Below, piece after piece: positions 37,007 to 45,400 of a stretch of DNA of 64,000 nucleotides. The stretch spans positions 2,232,001 through 2,296,000 of the forward strand of contig NZ_CP139965.1 of assembly GCF_034424375.1 (NCBI RefSeq), given 5' to 3'. Positions within the stretch are counted from its first letter, which is position 1, and each line of letters opens with the position of its first letter. The position numbers were made by a program, and so were the translations under genes. Under the pieces are notes generated by a model. The model saw nothing but the letters and a program-made list of their open reading frames with translations. It was not told the DNA's origin and ran no database searches. This stretch comes from Paraburkholderia kururiensis (lineage in GTDB: Bacteria > Pseudomonadota > Gammaproteobacteria > Burkholderiales > Burkholderiaceae).

Positions 37007-37678
37007 ATGCAAAAGCTCATCAAGACCCTTGCCGCTTCAGCCTGCGTGCTTGGCGCGGCATTCGCCGCCCCGGCGGCCAACGCGGCAGACGCCGCCACCA
37101 CGCCGGACGCGGTTACCGACGCCACCAGCGGCGGCATCCATGCCGGCGACTGGCTGGTACGTCTGCGTGCCATCAGCATCGAACCGAACGCGCGCACGAG
37201 CGATACGCTCTCCGCGCTGAACGTCGATGTGAACAACGCGATCGTGCCGGAACTCGACTTCACGTACATGATCCGCGACTACCTCGGCGTCGAGCTGATT
37301 CTCGGTACGTCGCGCCATCAGGTCACTTCGAGCCTCGGCAACCTGGGCGGTGTCGGCGTGCTGCCGCCCACGCTGCTGCTGCAGTACCACTTCAACCATG
37401 CGGGCAAGGTGCGTCCGTACGTGGGCGCCGGCGTCAACTACACGCTTTTCTACAACAACGGCTTGCATGCGGGCGGCTCGCAGATCTCCGTCGGCAACCA
37501 CAGCTTCGGTCCGGCGCTGCAGGCCGGTATCGACTTCCAGGTGACGAAGAAGATCTTCGCCAACGTGGACATCAAGAAGATCTGGATGAAGACGGATGCG
37601 TCGCTCAACGGCGCGTCGCTCGGCACGCTTCACATCGACCCGCTCGTGGTCGGCGTGGGCGTCGGCATGAAGTTCTGA
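37007..37678 (+). CDS. ompW: OmpW-family outer membrane beta-barrel protein
   Basis: The 223-residue protein has a Sec signal peptide ending near AAPAANAADA, then the OmpW opening AGDWLVRLRAISIEPN. Barrel strands follow, including DFTYMIRDYLGVELILGTS, LQYHFNHAGKVRPYVGAGVN and a C-terminus ending in Phe as outer-membrane proteins do (VGVGVGMKF). OmpW forms a narrow hydrophobic channel. In enteric bacteria ompW is known to respond to oxygen through FNR, matching the upstream site. The ATG at 37007 has a GGGGAAAG box. Confidence 0.93.
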   Translation: MQKLIKTLAASACVLGAAFAAPAANAADAATTPDAVTDATSGGIHAGDWLVRLRAISIEPNARTSDTLSALNVDVNNAIVPELDFTYMIRDYLGVELILGTSRHQVTSSLGNLGGVGVLPPTLLLQYHFNHAGKVRPYVGAGVNYTLFYNNGLHAGGSQISVGNHSFGPALQAGIDFQVTKKIFANVDIKKIWMKTDASLNGASLGTLHIDPLVVGVGVGMKF

Positions 37679-37726
37679 CCGACAGGCGGAACGCAAGCGC
37701 GTCATAGAACGCGTTCAGGGGGAACG

Positions 37727-37754
37727 AAAACGCCGGGGAAACCCGGCGTTTTTT
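37727..37754 (+). terminator. Intrinsic terminator of ompW
   Basis: Arms AAAACGCCGGG and CCCGGCGTTTT form an 11-bp perfect stem with a stable GAAA tetraloop and a T6 run (37749-37754). Confidence 0.93.
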
Positions 37755-37797
37755 ATTGCGGCTGCTGTGGCTGTCGCGGCCATGGCACTACGGCAGG

Positions 37798-38001
37798 CTA
37801 CAGCTTGTCGTACTTGAAGCGCATCGCCGTGCCTTCGCGCTGAATGCGTTCCCAGACCGCGCGCTTTTCCTCCTCGCTCATGAAAACCCACTGCGAGACC
37901 TCCGCGGCCGTGCGGCCGCAGCCCTTGCAGACCTCGTCGAAAAGCGTCGAGCAGACGCCGATGCAGGGGCTGTCGGGAAGGTCGTGCAGATTGGAGGTCA
38001 T
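37798..38001 (-). CDS. DUF1289 family protein
   Basis: The 67-residue protein has the DUF1289 pattern SPCIGVC...CKGCGRT...W..MS..EK with Cys13, Cys17, Cys25 and Cys28, probably a small metal site. The function is unknown. It is convergent with ompW, which ends in a good terminator, and divergent from the polyamine operon. Confidence 0.92.
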   Translation of the reverse strand: MTSNLHDLPDSPCIGVCSTLFDEVCKGCGRTAAEVSQWVFMSEEEKRAVWERIQREGTAMRFKYDKL

Positions 38002-38227
38002 CGGGAAAGTCCAGGGAACACCGGCAAGTGGCGCTATGGTAACCGATGCCCCGAACGCCTCTCGCGCGGTAGGGGCATCGGGCGGGGCCCATGCGGACCG
38101 TCGGATGGGGGCGATCAGGACAGTCGACGCGACCCCGTCTCAGGCGACGCAGCGCGGCAGGCGGCGGGTGCGGGTCGCCCCGGGCGCCTGCTGTCGCTTT
38201 CGACCCGGTTTCCAGGCTTTTTTGCGG

Positions 38228-38255
38228 TGGACACAGCCGCATAACCCGATAAAAT
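38228..38255 (+). promoter_or_regulatory. Sigma-70 promoter of the potFGHI operon
   Basis: TGGACA (38228-38233) and TAAAAT (38250-38255) with a 16-base spacer each match consensus at five of six positions. Transcription would begin near 38262. Confidence 0.6.
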
Positions 38256-38396
38256 TGCGCCCGATTTGCCCGCCTCCGCGGCTTGGGTCGTCGGCCGCCG
38301 GAGCGCGTGCCACCGCTCAGCGACGCGGGCGCCCATGGCCCCGTCAGTGGGGCGACCGCTGCGCGAGGAACGGCGTCGGCAAAGGCTGTGCCGTAT

Positions 38397-38427
38397 CCGC
38401 GACAGCGGAGCGTTTTTTTTGTCGCGG
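38397..38427 (+). other. Leader hairpin enclosing a T8 tract, possible attenuator
   Basis: CCGCGACA (38397-38404) pairs with TGTCGCGG (38420-38427). The T8 run (38413-38420) sits in the loop and the edge of the stem, so it would be exposed as a terminator tract only if an upstream stem formed instead. No strong competing stem is obvious beyond CCGC/GCGG. Confidence 0.35.
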
Positions 38428-38535
38428 GCAACGTTTAGTGGTACGTTTCGGGTTTTTCAGGGGAGCCGCACCGGCGACGGCGCGGCGTCAGGCGGGGTCA
38501 AGCACCGGCACGATGCCGGTCATAGGGAGAACGGG

Positions 38536-39636
38536 ATGAAGAAACAGGTGGTGGGCCAGCTGGCGGCGCTCGTGCTGTGCGCGGTGCCCTTTGCGACGTC
38601 GATGGCGAAGGACACGCAGCTCAACGTGTACAACTGGTCCGATTACATCGCCAAGGACACGATCCCGAACTTCGAGAAGCAGACCGGCGTGAAGGTCCGC
38701 TACGACAACTACGACAGCGACGACACGCTGCAGGCCAAGCTCCTCACCGGCAATTCCGGCTACGACATCGTCGTGCCCACCAGCAATTACGCGGGCAAGC
38801 AGATCGCCGCCGGCATCTTCGCGCCGCTCGACAAGTCGAAGCTGCCGAACCTCAAGTACCTCGATCCCCAACTGATGGAACTCGTGGCGGGCGCGGACCC
38901 GGGCAACAAGTACGCGGTGCCCTGGGCCTGGGGCACGACGGGCCTCGGCTACAACGTGACCAAGGTGCAGCAGATTCTCGGCAAGAACGTTCCGCTCGAT
39001 AACTGGGACATCCTCTTCAAGCCCGAGAACATTTCGAAGCTGAAGGCCTGCGGCGTATCGGTGCTCGATGCACCCGACCAGATGTTCGCAGCGGCGCTCC
39101 ATTACATCGGCAAAGACCCGATGAGCCACAACCCGGACGACTATCGCGCCGCGCTCGCAATGCTCAAGAAGATCCGGCCGTACATCACGCAGTTCAACTC
39201 GTCGGGCTACATCAACGACATGGTGGGCGGCGACGTGTGCTTCACCTACGGCTGGTCGGGCGACGTCGTGATCGCGAAGCACCGCGCCATCGACGCGAAG
39301 AAACCTTACAAGATCGAATACTTCATTCCGAAGGGCGGCGCGCCGATCTGGTTTGACGTGATGACCATTCCGAAGGACGCGGCCCACAAGGAAGCCGCGC
39401 TCGAGTGGATCAACCACATCGAGACGCCGCAGGTTCATGCCGCGATCACGAACGCTGTCTACTATCCGAGCGCCAACGCCGAGGCGCGCAAGTACGTGGA
39501 CAAGGACATCGCCAACGACCCGGCCATCTACCCGCCGGCGGACGTCGTGAAGACGCTGTTCCTGTTGAAGCCGCTGCCGCCTGAAATCCAGCGGCTGCAA
39601 ACGCGCCTGTGGACCGAGTTCAAGTCCGGCCGCTGA
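38536..39636 (+). CDS. potF: Polyamine ABC importer periplasmic binding protein PotF
   Basis: The 366-residue protein has a signal peptide ending near FATSMAKD and the PotF/PotD opening LNVYNWSDYIAKDTIPNFEK. Further family motifs are GYDIVVPTSNYAGKQI, VPWAWGTTGLGYN, DDYRAALAMLKKIRPYI and YGWSGDV. It captures putrescine or spermidine in the periplasm. The ATG at 38536 follows GGGAGAACGGG. A hairpin terminator between it and potG probably makes it the most abundant product of the operon. Confidence 0.94.
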   Translation: MKKQVVGQLAALVLCAVPFATSMAKDTQLNVYNWSDYIAKDTIPNFEKQTGVKVRYDNYDSDDTLQAKLLTGNSGYDIVVPTSNYAGKQIAAGIFAPLDKSKLPNLKYLDPQLMELVAGADPGNKYAVPWAWGTTGLGYNVTKVQQILGKNVPLDNWDILFKPENISKLKACGVSVLDAPDQMFAAALHYIGKDPMSHNPDDYRAALAMLKKIRPYITQFNSSGYINDMVGGDVCFTYGWSGDVVIAKHRAIDAKKPYKIEYFIPKGGAPIWFDVMTIPKDAAHKEAALEWINHIETPQVHAAITNAVYYPSANAEARKYVDKDIANDPAIYPPADVVKTLFLLKPLPPEIQRLQTRLWTEFKSGR

Positions 39637-39692
39637 TGTGGCAGTCATGGCGGCGGCTGCGCGCGATGCGATAGCCGCCGTGCAACCACGAG

Positions 39693-39720
39693 GCCCCCGG
39701 TGTCTACCGGGGGCTTTGTT
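39693..39720 (+). terminator. Internal terminator between potF and potG
   Basis: A 9-bp perfect stem GCCCCCGGT/ACCGGGGGC with a GTCT loop runs into TTTGTT. The interrupted T run and intraoperonic position suggest partial termination that lets binding protein exceed transporter subunits. Confidence 0.7.
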
Positions 39721-39765
39721 CGTCAAACCCGGTGTATCAACCGGGCTGGAGCAGGGCAGCAGATC

Positions 39766-40929
39766 ATGAGTGAGCAGTCGAGCGCGCCGGCCGCGGCCGG
39801 TGCATCGCCCCGAAGCAATGCGCCCGTTGCAGACCGTGCAACGGAAGATTTCGTTCAGGTCATCGACGTCGTCAAGAAGTTCGGCGAGACGGTGGCGGTG
39901 AGGAACGTGAGCCTGTCGGTGAGGAAGGGCGAACTGTTCGCGCTGCTCGGCAGCTCGGGCTGCGGCAAGTCTACGCTGCTGCGCATGCTGGCGGGCTTCG
40001 AGCCCGTCACGTCGGGCAAGATCCTGATCGACGGCGAAGACCTCGCGCAGTTGCCGCCGTACCGGCGGCCCGTGAACATGATGTTCCAGTCGTATGCGCT
40101 CTTTCCGCACATGACGGTGGAGGCCAACGTCGCCTTCGGCCTCAAGCAGGAAGGCGTGCCGAAGGCCGAGATCAAGGAGCGCGTGCAGGCCGTGCTCGAC
40201 CTCGTACAGATGAGCCGCTTCGCGAAGCGCAAGCCGCATCAGCTGTCGGGCGGTCAGCAGCAGCGCGTGGCGCTCGCGCGCTCGCTCGTGAAACGTCCGA
40301 AGCTGCTGCTGCTCGACGAGCCGATGTCCGCGCTCGACAAGCAGATCCGCCAGCGCACGCAGATCGAGCTCGTCAACATTCTCGACAAGGTGGGCGTCAC
40401 CTGCATCATGGTCACGCACGACCAGGAAGAGGCGATGACGATGGCGAGCCGCCTTGCCGTGATGAGCGAAGGCCAGATCGTCCAGCTCGGCACGCCGAGC
40501 GAAGTCTACGAATACCCGAACACGCGTTTTTCGGCCGAATTCATCGGCTCCACCAATCTCTTCGACGGCAACGTGGTGGAAGACGAGCCCGACCACGTGT
40601 TCGTGGAATGCGCGGAACTGCCCGTGCGGCTCTACGTGAACCACGGTATTACGGGCCCGCTCGGCATGCCGGTGACGATCTCGGTGCGGCCCGAGCGCAT
40701 CGCGCTCACGCGCAAGCCGCCCGAGGGTGCGTTCAACTGGGGCCATGGCGTCGTCAAGAACATCGCGTACATGGGCGGCTACTCGCTGTACCACGTGAAG
40801 CTCGATTCGGGCAAAACGGTGATCGCGAACGTGTCGAGCCTCGCGCTGTCCGAAATCGACTCGCCCACCTGGGACGACGAAGTCTACGTGCGCTGGAGCG
40901 CCTCCGCGGGCGTGGTGCTGACGTCATGA
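39766..40929 (+). CDS. potG: Polyamine ABC importer ATP-binding protein PotG
   Basis: The 387-residue protein has Walker A GSSGCGKST, the Q-loop MMFQSYALFPHM, signature LSGGQQQRVALARSLV and Walker B LLLLDEPMSALD, then a C-terminal TOBE-type regulatory domain from about residue 300. It energises polyamine uptake through PotH and PotI. The ATG at 39766 is chosen because the upstream extension runs into the terminator hairpin. The stop overlaps the potH start (ATGA). Confidence 0.94.
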   Translation: MSEQSSAPAAAGASPRSNAPVADRATEDFVQVIDVVKKFGETVAVRNVSLSVRKGELFALLGSSGCGKSTLLRMLAGFEPVTSGKILIDGEDLAQLPPYRRPVNMMFQSYALFPHMTVEANVAFGLKQEGVPKAEIKERVQAVLDLVQMSRFAKRKPHQLSGGQQQRVALARSLVKRPKLLLLDEPMSALDKQIRQRTQIELVNILDKVGVTCIMVTHDQEEAMTMASRLAVMSEGQIVQLGTPSEVYEYPNTRFSAEFIGSTNLFDGNVVEDEPDHVFVECAELPVRLYVNHGITGPLGMPVTISVRPERIALTRKPPEGAFNWGHGVVKNIAYMGGYSLYHVKLDSGKTVIANVSSLALSEIDSPTWDDEVYVRWSASAGVVLTS

Positions 40930-41858
40930 AGAGCAAGCTGAAGGCGCTGGCCCAGTGGCCGGTGCGACGATTCAACCTGACGGGCCGCACGGCCGTGGTG
41001 GCGGGACCGTTCGTCTGGCTGCTGCTGTTTTTCCTCGTGCCGTTCATCCTGGTCGTGAAGATCAGCTTCGCGGACCAGCAGCTCGGCATTCCGCCGTACA
41101 CGGAGCTGACCTCGTACGCGGACGGCATCGTCCACGTCGCGCTCGATCTTTCGCACTACGCGTTCCTGCTGCAGGACAGTCTGTATTTCGCGACCTACGT
41201 GAACTCGGTGATGGTCGCGGCCATCTCCACGCTGCTGTGCCTGCTGCTCGGCTACCCGATGGCGTACTACATCGCGCGTTCGAACCCGGCTACGCGCAAC
41301 ATCCTGATGATGGGCGTGATGCTGCCGTTCTGGACGTCGTTCCTGATCCGCGTCTACGCGTGGATCGGCATTCTCAAGAACAACGGACTGCTCAACAACT
41401 TCCTGATGTCGATCGGCATCATTCATGTGCCGCTCGAGCTTTATCACACGAACACGGCCGTCTACATCGGCATGGTGTATTCGTATCTGCCGTTTCTCGT
41501 GATGCCGCTCTACGCACACCTCGTGAAGATGGACCTCACGCTGCTCGAAGCGGCCTACGACCTCGGCGCGAAACCGTGGAAGGCGTTCGTGCAGATCACG
41601 CTGCCGCTCTCGCGCAACGGCATCATCGCAGGCTGCCTGCTGGTGTTCATTCCCGCGGTGGGCGAGTACGTGATTCCGGAACTGCTCGGCGGCGCCAACA
41701 CGCTCATGATCGGCCGCGTCATGTGGAACGAGTTCTTCGACAACGCCGACTGGCCGATGGCGTCCGCCGTCACCTGCGCAATGGTGCTGCTGCTGCTCGT
41801 GCCGATGGCGCTGTTCCAGCACTACCAGGCGAAAGACCTGGAGGGGCGCAGCCGATGA
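40926..41858 (+). CDS. potH: Polyamine ABC importer permease PotH
   Basis: The 310-residue protein has six predicted membrane segments and the EAA loop LVKMDLTLLEAAYDLGAKPW that contacts the ATPase. N-terminal GPFVWLLLFFLVPFILVVKI and the extracytoplasmic loop with DLSHYAFLLQDSLYFATYVNS are PotH/PotB-like. Translation is coupled to potG by an ATGA overlap and to potI by another. Confidence 0.94.
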   Translation: MKSKLKALAQWPVRRFNLTGRTAVVAGPFVWLLLFFLVPFILVVKISFADQQLGIPPYTELTSYADGIVHVALDLSHYAFLLQDSLYFATYVNSVMVAAISTLLCLLLGYPMAYYIARSNPATRNILMMGVMLPFWTSFLIRVYAWIGILKNNGLLNNFLMSIGIIHVPLELYHTNTAVYIGMVYSYLPFLVMPLYAHLVKMDLTLLEAAYDLGAKPWKAFVQITLPLSRNGIIAGCLLVFIPAVGEYVIPELLGGANTLMIGRVMWNEFFDNADWPMASAVTCAMVLLLLVPMALFQHYQAKDLEGRSR

Positions 41859-42673
41859 AGCCGAATCGTATCCTGCAGATCGTCGCGCTCGGACTCGGCT
41901 TCGCGTTCCTGTACATCCCGATCGTGAGCCTCGTCGTCTATTCGTTCAACGAGTCGCAACTCGTGACGGTGTGGACGCGCTTTTCGACGAAGTGGTACGC
42001 GGCGCTCGTGCGCGACGACGAACTGATCGCCGCCGCCTGGCTCTCGTTGCGCATCGCGCTGATGACGGCGTTCGCCTCGGTCGTGATCGGCACGTGGGCG
42101 GGCTTCGTGCTCGCGCGCATGGGCCGCTTTCGCGGCTTCACGCTCTACACGGGCATGATCAACGCGCCGCTCGTGATTCCCGAGGTGATCCAGGGCATTT
42201 CGCTGCTGCTGCTCTTCGTGGAAATGGGCAAGCTGATCGGCTGGCCTGCGGGGCGCGGCATCTTCACGATCTGGATCGGTCACGTGATGCTGTGCATTTC
42301 GTACGTCGCGATCATCGTGCAGTCGCGTGTGCGCGAGCTGAATCCTTCGCTGGAAGAGGCGGCGCTCGATCTGGGCGCCACGCCCGTCAAGGTGTTCTTC
42401 GCGATCACGCTGCCGCTCATTTCCCAGGCGCTGGTGGCGGGCTGGCTGCTCTCGTTCACGCTCTCCATCGACGACCTCGTGCTCTCGGCGTTCCTCTCCG
42501 GGCCCGGTTCCACGACGCTGCCGCTCGTGGTGTTCTCGCGCGTGCGTCTGGGCCTGAATCCCGAGATGAACGCGCTCGCCACGCTCTTCATCGCCGTCGT
42601 GACGGTCGGCGTGATCGTGGCGAATCACTTCATGCAGCGGGCCGAGCGCAGGCGTCTCGCCGAAGCGGCTTAG
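41855..42673 (+). CDS. potI: Polyamine ABC importer permease PotI
   Basis: The 272-residue permease begins with a membrane segment and SLVVYSFNESQLVTVWTRFS, a hallmark of PotC/PotI, and has the EAA loop LNPSLEEAALDLGATPVKVF. It forms the translocation channel with PotH. The start overlaps the potH stop by four bases. Confidence 0.94.
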   Translation: MKPNRILQIVALGLGFAFLYIPIVSLVVYSFNESQLVTVWTRFSTKWYAALVRDDELIAAAWLSLRIALMTAFASVVIGTWAGFVLARMGRFRGFTLYTGMINAPLVIPEVIQGISLLLLFVEMGKLIGWPAGRGIFTIWIGHVMLCISYVAIIVQSRVRELNPSLEEAALDLGATPVKVFFAITLPLISQALVAGWLLSFTLSIDDLVLSAFLSGPGSTTLPLVVFSRVRLGLNPEMNALATLFIAVVTVGVIVANHFMQRAERRRLAEAA

Positions 42674-42680
42674 GACAGTT

Positions 42681-42716
42681 CGCCTGCGCGCGCTGCGATA
42701 GCCAGTTCCGCAGGCG
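42681..42716. terminator. Hairpin between convergent potI and chemoreceptor genes
   Basis: Perfect arms CGCCTGCG and CGCAGGCG lie in the 51-base gap between the two converging genes. There is no T tract, so termination efficiency is doubtful. Confidence 0.4.
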
Positions 42717-42724
42717 AGCCGTCC

Positions 42725-44128
42725 CTAAACCCGGTACCCCATCCGGAACCCGCCCCAGTGGCGCCCATTGACGAAGATAGGCGCCGACGCATCCTTCATC
42801 AGCACGAGCGCGCCGCCGCCCATGTCGCGGCGATACGTCTGCAGCAGGAACGGCTTGGTGTGCGAGCCGGCAGCAAGACCGGTGCGATCGTTGAAGAGAC
42901 GCCGGTTGCGGCAGTTCGCCGAATTCCAGACCGCGTCTTCACGCTGCGGCTGCGAGAACTTCAGGTTGTGCGTAGGCAGATAGCCGCGCGTATCGACGGC
43001 CGCGCAGAACGCCACGCGTTCGTCGAGCTTGAGAAGCGGCTCCTGCACGGCAGGCAGCACGCGGTCCGTGAACGCCGTGAAATGCGTCATGAACTGCTGC
43101 GGGTTCGTGCCGGCGATGGGCGCGTAGTGGCTGTCGAAGAGATGGTCCATCGAGATGTCGCCGCGCGCCACCGCCGCCTCGAACAGCTTGCCGATCTTCG
43201 CGGCCGCTTCCTGCACCGCCGCGATGAACGGCGTGTCGGCCGTTTCCACGCCGGTGGCCGCGGTCAACTCGATCAGCGACTCCGACACGCCCAGCAGCTT
43301 GCCCAACTGGTCTTTCGCGTGGACGAAGTTGCGGCCCGAATCTTCCACGTCGCTTGCCATCTCCAGCACTTGCGCTTCGAGGCCGTCGCACTGCGTCTCG
43401 ATCTGCCCCGTGAGTTCCGCGATCTGCGCGGCCTCGTCGTTGAGCTGCGCGATGGCGTGGCCCGTCGAATGCACGACTTCGCCGATCATGGCCGTGCCCG
43501 TGCGCACGCGATGCGCGCGCGCCGTGTTCGCGGCGCCTTCGGTCATCAGTTCGTCGGTCTGGCGCGTGAGCTGGGTGAGGGTGGTCTCGATCTGGCTCGT
43601 AGCCTGCGCCGTTTTCGCCGCGAGGTTCTTCACCTCGGCGGCCACCACCGCGAAGCTCTTGCCGGATTCGCCTGCGCGCGCCGCTTCGATGGCCGCGTTG
43701 AGCGCGAGCAGATTGGTCTGCCGCGCGATCAGCGAGATTTCCTCGGACACGCGGCTCACGTGTTCCAGTGCCGTGCGCAGCGCCGCGATCTGGGTCTCGA
43801 TCACGGTGACGCCTTCCACGAGGCCGTGGATGTCGGCGAGCGACGACTCGATGGTCTGTTGCGACTGCTGCACGCTCTCCGCGGTGCCGGCCGTGACCGT
43901 GCGCATGGCGCGCGCCGCTTCGGCGATCCGATGATTGCCGCTCATGGTCTGCGCCGCGGACTCGCGCAGTGCCTGGCAGACTTCGGCTTGCCGCTCCACG
44001 CGTGCCGCCACCTCGTCGACGTGACCCGAGACATCGCATATCTCGATGCCGAGCCGGCCGGCCTGGGCCGCAATATCGTCGACGATCGACCGCGCGCGCA
44101 CGGCACGACGGAAGCGAAAACGCGTCAT
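42725..44128 (-). CDS. Soluble methyl-accepting chemotaxis-type receptor with C-terminal sensor domain
   Basis: The 467-residue protein lacks membrane segments. Coiled-coil signalling helices fill roughly residues 40-300, with the conserved hairpin tip ISLIARQTNLLALNAAIEAA followed by AVVAAEVKNLA. Beyond residue 310 is a separate domain with FDSHYAPIAGTNPQQFMTHF, GYLPTHNLKFSQPQRED, FNDRTGLAAGSHTKPFLLQT and GRHWGGFRMGY, probably a cytoplasmic PAS/Cache-like ligand sensor. Having the sensor after the signalling domain inverts the usual order. Its ligand is unknown. No chemotaxis genes are nearby. Confidence 0.88.
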   Translation of the reverse strand: MTRFRFRRAVRARSIVDDIAAQAGRLGIEICDVSGHVDEVAARVERQAEVCQALRESAAQTMSGNHRIAEAARAMRTVTAGTAESVQQSQQTIESSLADIHGLVEGVTVIETQIAALRTALEHVSRVSEEISLIARQTNLLALNAAIEAARAGESGKSFAVVAAEVKNLAAKTAQATSQIETTLTQLTRQTDELMTEGAANTARAHRVRTGTAMIGEVVHSTGHAIAQLNDEAAQIAELTGQIETQCDGLEAQVLEMASDVEDSGRNFVHAKDQLGKLLGVSESLIELTAATGVETADTPFIAAVQEAAAKIGKLFEAAVARGDISMDHLFDSHYAPIAGTNPQQFMTHFTAFTDRVLPAVQEPLLKLDERVAFCAAVDTRGYLPTHNLKFSQPQREDAVWNSANCRNRRLFNDRTGLAAGSHTKPFLLQTYRRDMGGGALVLMKDASAPIFVNGRHWGGFRMGYRV

Positions 44129-44387
44129 CGGGTTGTCTCCTTCATGGCAAGGGCTTGAAATGGCGCGGTCGCCGCGATGCAGGATGCAGACGCCGTGTCT
44201 TCATTCTGTGTTTACGGCGGACTGTCTTGCGACTTGAGATGAGGGAAACCGTCGCGGCTTGGGGCAACGGTGAGTTTCGGTAAGGGGTCGTAACCCCCGG
44301 GGGCTGGACTTTTGGGAGCATCGTCAGCGCTTTCGATGCTTCCCTTCCCGGTCTTGTTTCGAGGTTTCACCCAGGGAGAACCCACAC

Positions 44388-44798
44388 ATGAAAAAACGCA
44401 CACTCTCACTCGCCGTTGCGGCGTGCATGCTGGGCACGGCGCTGTCGGCCTTCGCACAACCCGTCCCGGGCGATGCACCGGACGGCCCGCCGCCACAGGA
44501 TCGGCGGGGCGGGCACGGCGAGGATTCGCCGGAGCACGGTCCGCGGCACCGTCCCGATGGTCCCGGCATGCCGCCCGGGCACGACGCGCGGCGCCCCGTG
44601 CCGCACAGCGACTGGCATCGCGGCGAGCGCGTGCCGCCCGACTATCGCGATCCGCGCTATGTGGTGGACGACTGGCGTGCGCACGATCTGGAGGCGCCGC
44701 CCGCCGGCTATCAATGGCTGCAGGTCAATGGCGAGTTCGTGCTGGTCGCGATCACGACCGGTGTGATTGCGAGCATCCTGCTTGCGCCGCACCGTTGA
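44388..44798 (+). CDS. RcnB-family periplasmic protein
   Basis: The 136-residue protein has a signal peptide (cleavage near LSAFAQPV), a His/Pro/Gly/Asp-rich middle (residues about 28-75) and the RcnB-type end SDWHRGERVPPDYRDPRYVV, DWRAHDLEAPPAGYQWLQVN and VLVAITTGVIASILL. RcnB of E. coli affects nickel/cobalt homeostasis; the His-rich region here would suit metal binding (inference). A GGGAGAA box precedes the ATG. Confidence 0.85.
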   Translation: MKKRTLSLAVAACMLGTALSAFAQPVPGDAPDGPPPQDRRGGHGEDSPEHGPRHRPDGPGMPPGHDARRPVPHSDWHRGERVPPDYRDPRYVVDDWRAHDLEAPPAGYQWLQVNGEFVLVAITTGVIASILLAPHR

Positions 44799-44813
44799 GC
44801 GCCGGGGCACGCC

Positions 44814-45041
44814 ATGACGAAAACGAAAAAGGTGTTTGCCGTCGCAGCGCTGCTTGCGCTGACCTCGATGCTGAATGGCTGCTGCTGGGGATGGCCGTTC
44901 TGCGGCGGTCCGGGTGGCCCGGGTGGTCCGGGTTGGGGCCCGGGCGGCGGCCCCGCAGGGGGACCCGGCCAGGGCGGTCCAGGCGCAGGTGGCGGCCCGC
45001 GAGGTGACGTCACCGTACCGCATGCCGCGCGCGTCGCTTGA
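44814..45041 (+). CDS. Small Gly/Pro-rich lipoprotein
   Basis: The 75-residue protein has a lipoprotein signal with lipobox LNGC near residue 23, followed by CWGWPFCGG and a low-complexity Gly/Pro stretch. It lies 15 bases after the RcnB-like gene and probably shares its transcript. No family was recognised. Three cysteines beyond or at the lipidation site could bind metal or form disulfides. Confidence 0.65.
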   Translation: MTKTKKVFAVAALLALTSMLNGCCWGWPFCGGPGGPGGPGWGPGGGPAGGPGQGGPGAGGGPRGDVTVPHAARVA

Positions 45042-45172
45042 TGCCCGCTTTGGCGCCTGCTGTACGTCGCGCATGGGCCCTCGAGATTCCGCACACGCGC
45101 GAGAATGAGGGCAAACGGCGCCGCCGCGGCAGGCGCCGCTTCCGCGTTCTGATGCGCACAAGGGCAACCGCA

Positions 45173-45328
45173 ATGATCCACACCCTCGCCGCGCTGGCAG
45201 GCCGGTTCGCCGGCCAGACGAGCCCCGGCTTCGCCGTGGGCTGGGACCAGCTCGTGCGGCTGTGGGAACTGATCGTGCTCGTCGTGCGTTTTCTGTGGGG
45301 CCTGTTGCGTTTTCTCGGCGGCGGCTGA
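45173..45328 (+). CDS. Possible 51-residue membrane peptide
   Basis: The frame starts MIHTLAALAGRFAGQ and contains one hydrophobic helix, LVRLWELIVLVVRFLWGLL. It has no strong ribosome-binding site and no recognised family. Plausible because of the coherent membrane helix, but it may be spurious. Confidence 0.35.
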   Translation: MIHTLAALAGRFAGQTSPGFAVGWDQLVRLWELIVLVVRFLWGLLRFLGGG

Positions 45329-45400
45329 AAGCGCGCTGTCATGCGACACGTGCCGATCTCAGGTAACGTTGTGCGTCTTTGACGCGACCGAGGATGCCCG

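Larger units (their letters stand above)
38002..38535. other. Intergenic region and leader of the polyamine importer operon
   Basis: 534 bases with no supported gene. It contains a promoter candidate (38228-38255) and a leader of about 275 bases with an unusual T8-containing hairpin (38397-38427) and a 7-bp hairpin ACCGGCA/TGCCGGT (38504-38520) ending four bases before the Shine-Dalgarno of potF. Confidence 0.6.

Noticed and set aside
44905..45005. Tandem GGTGGCCCGGG-like units, CRISPR- or minisatellite-like at first sight
   Set aside because: They are in-frame Gly/Pro codons of the small lipoprotein with no regular spacer.
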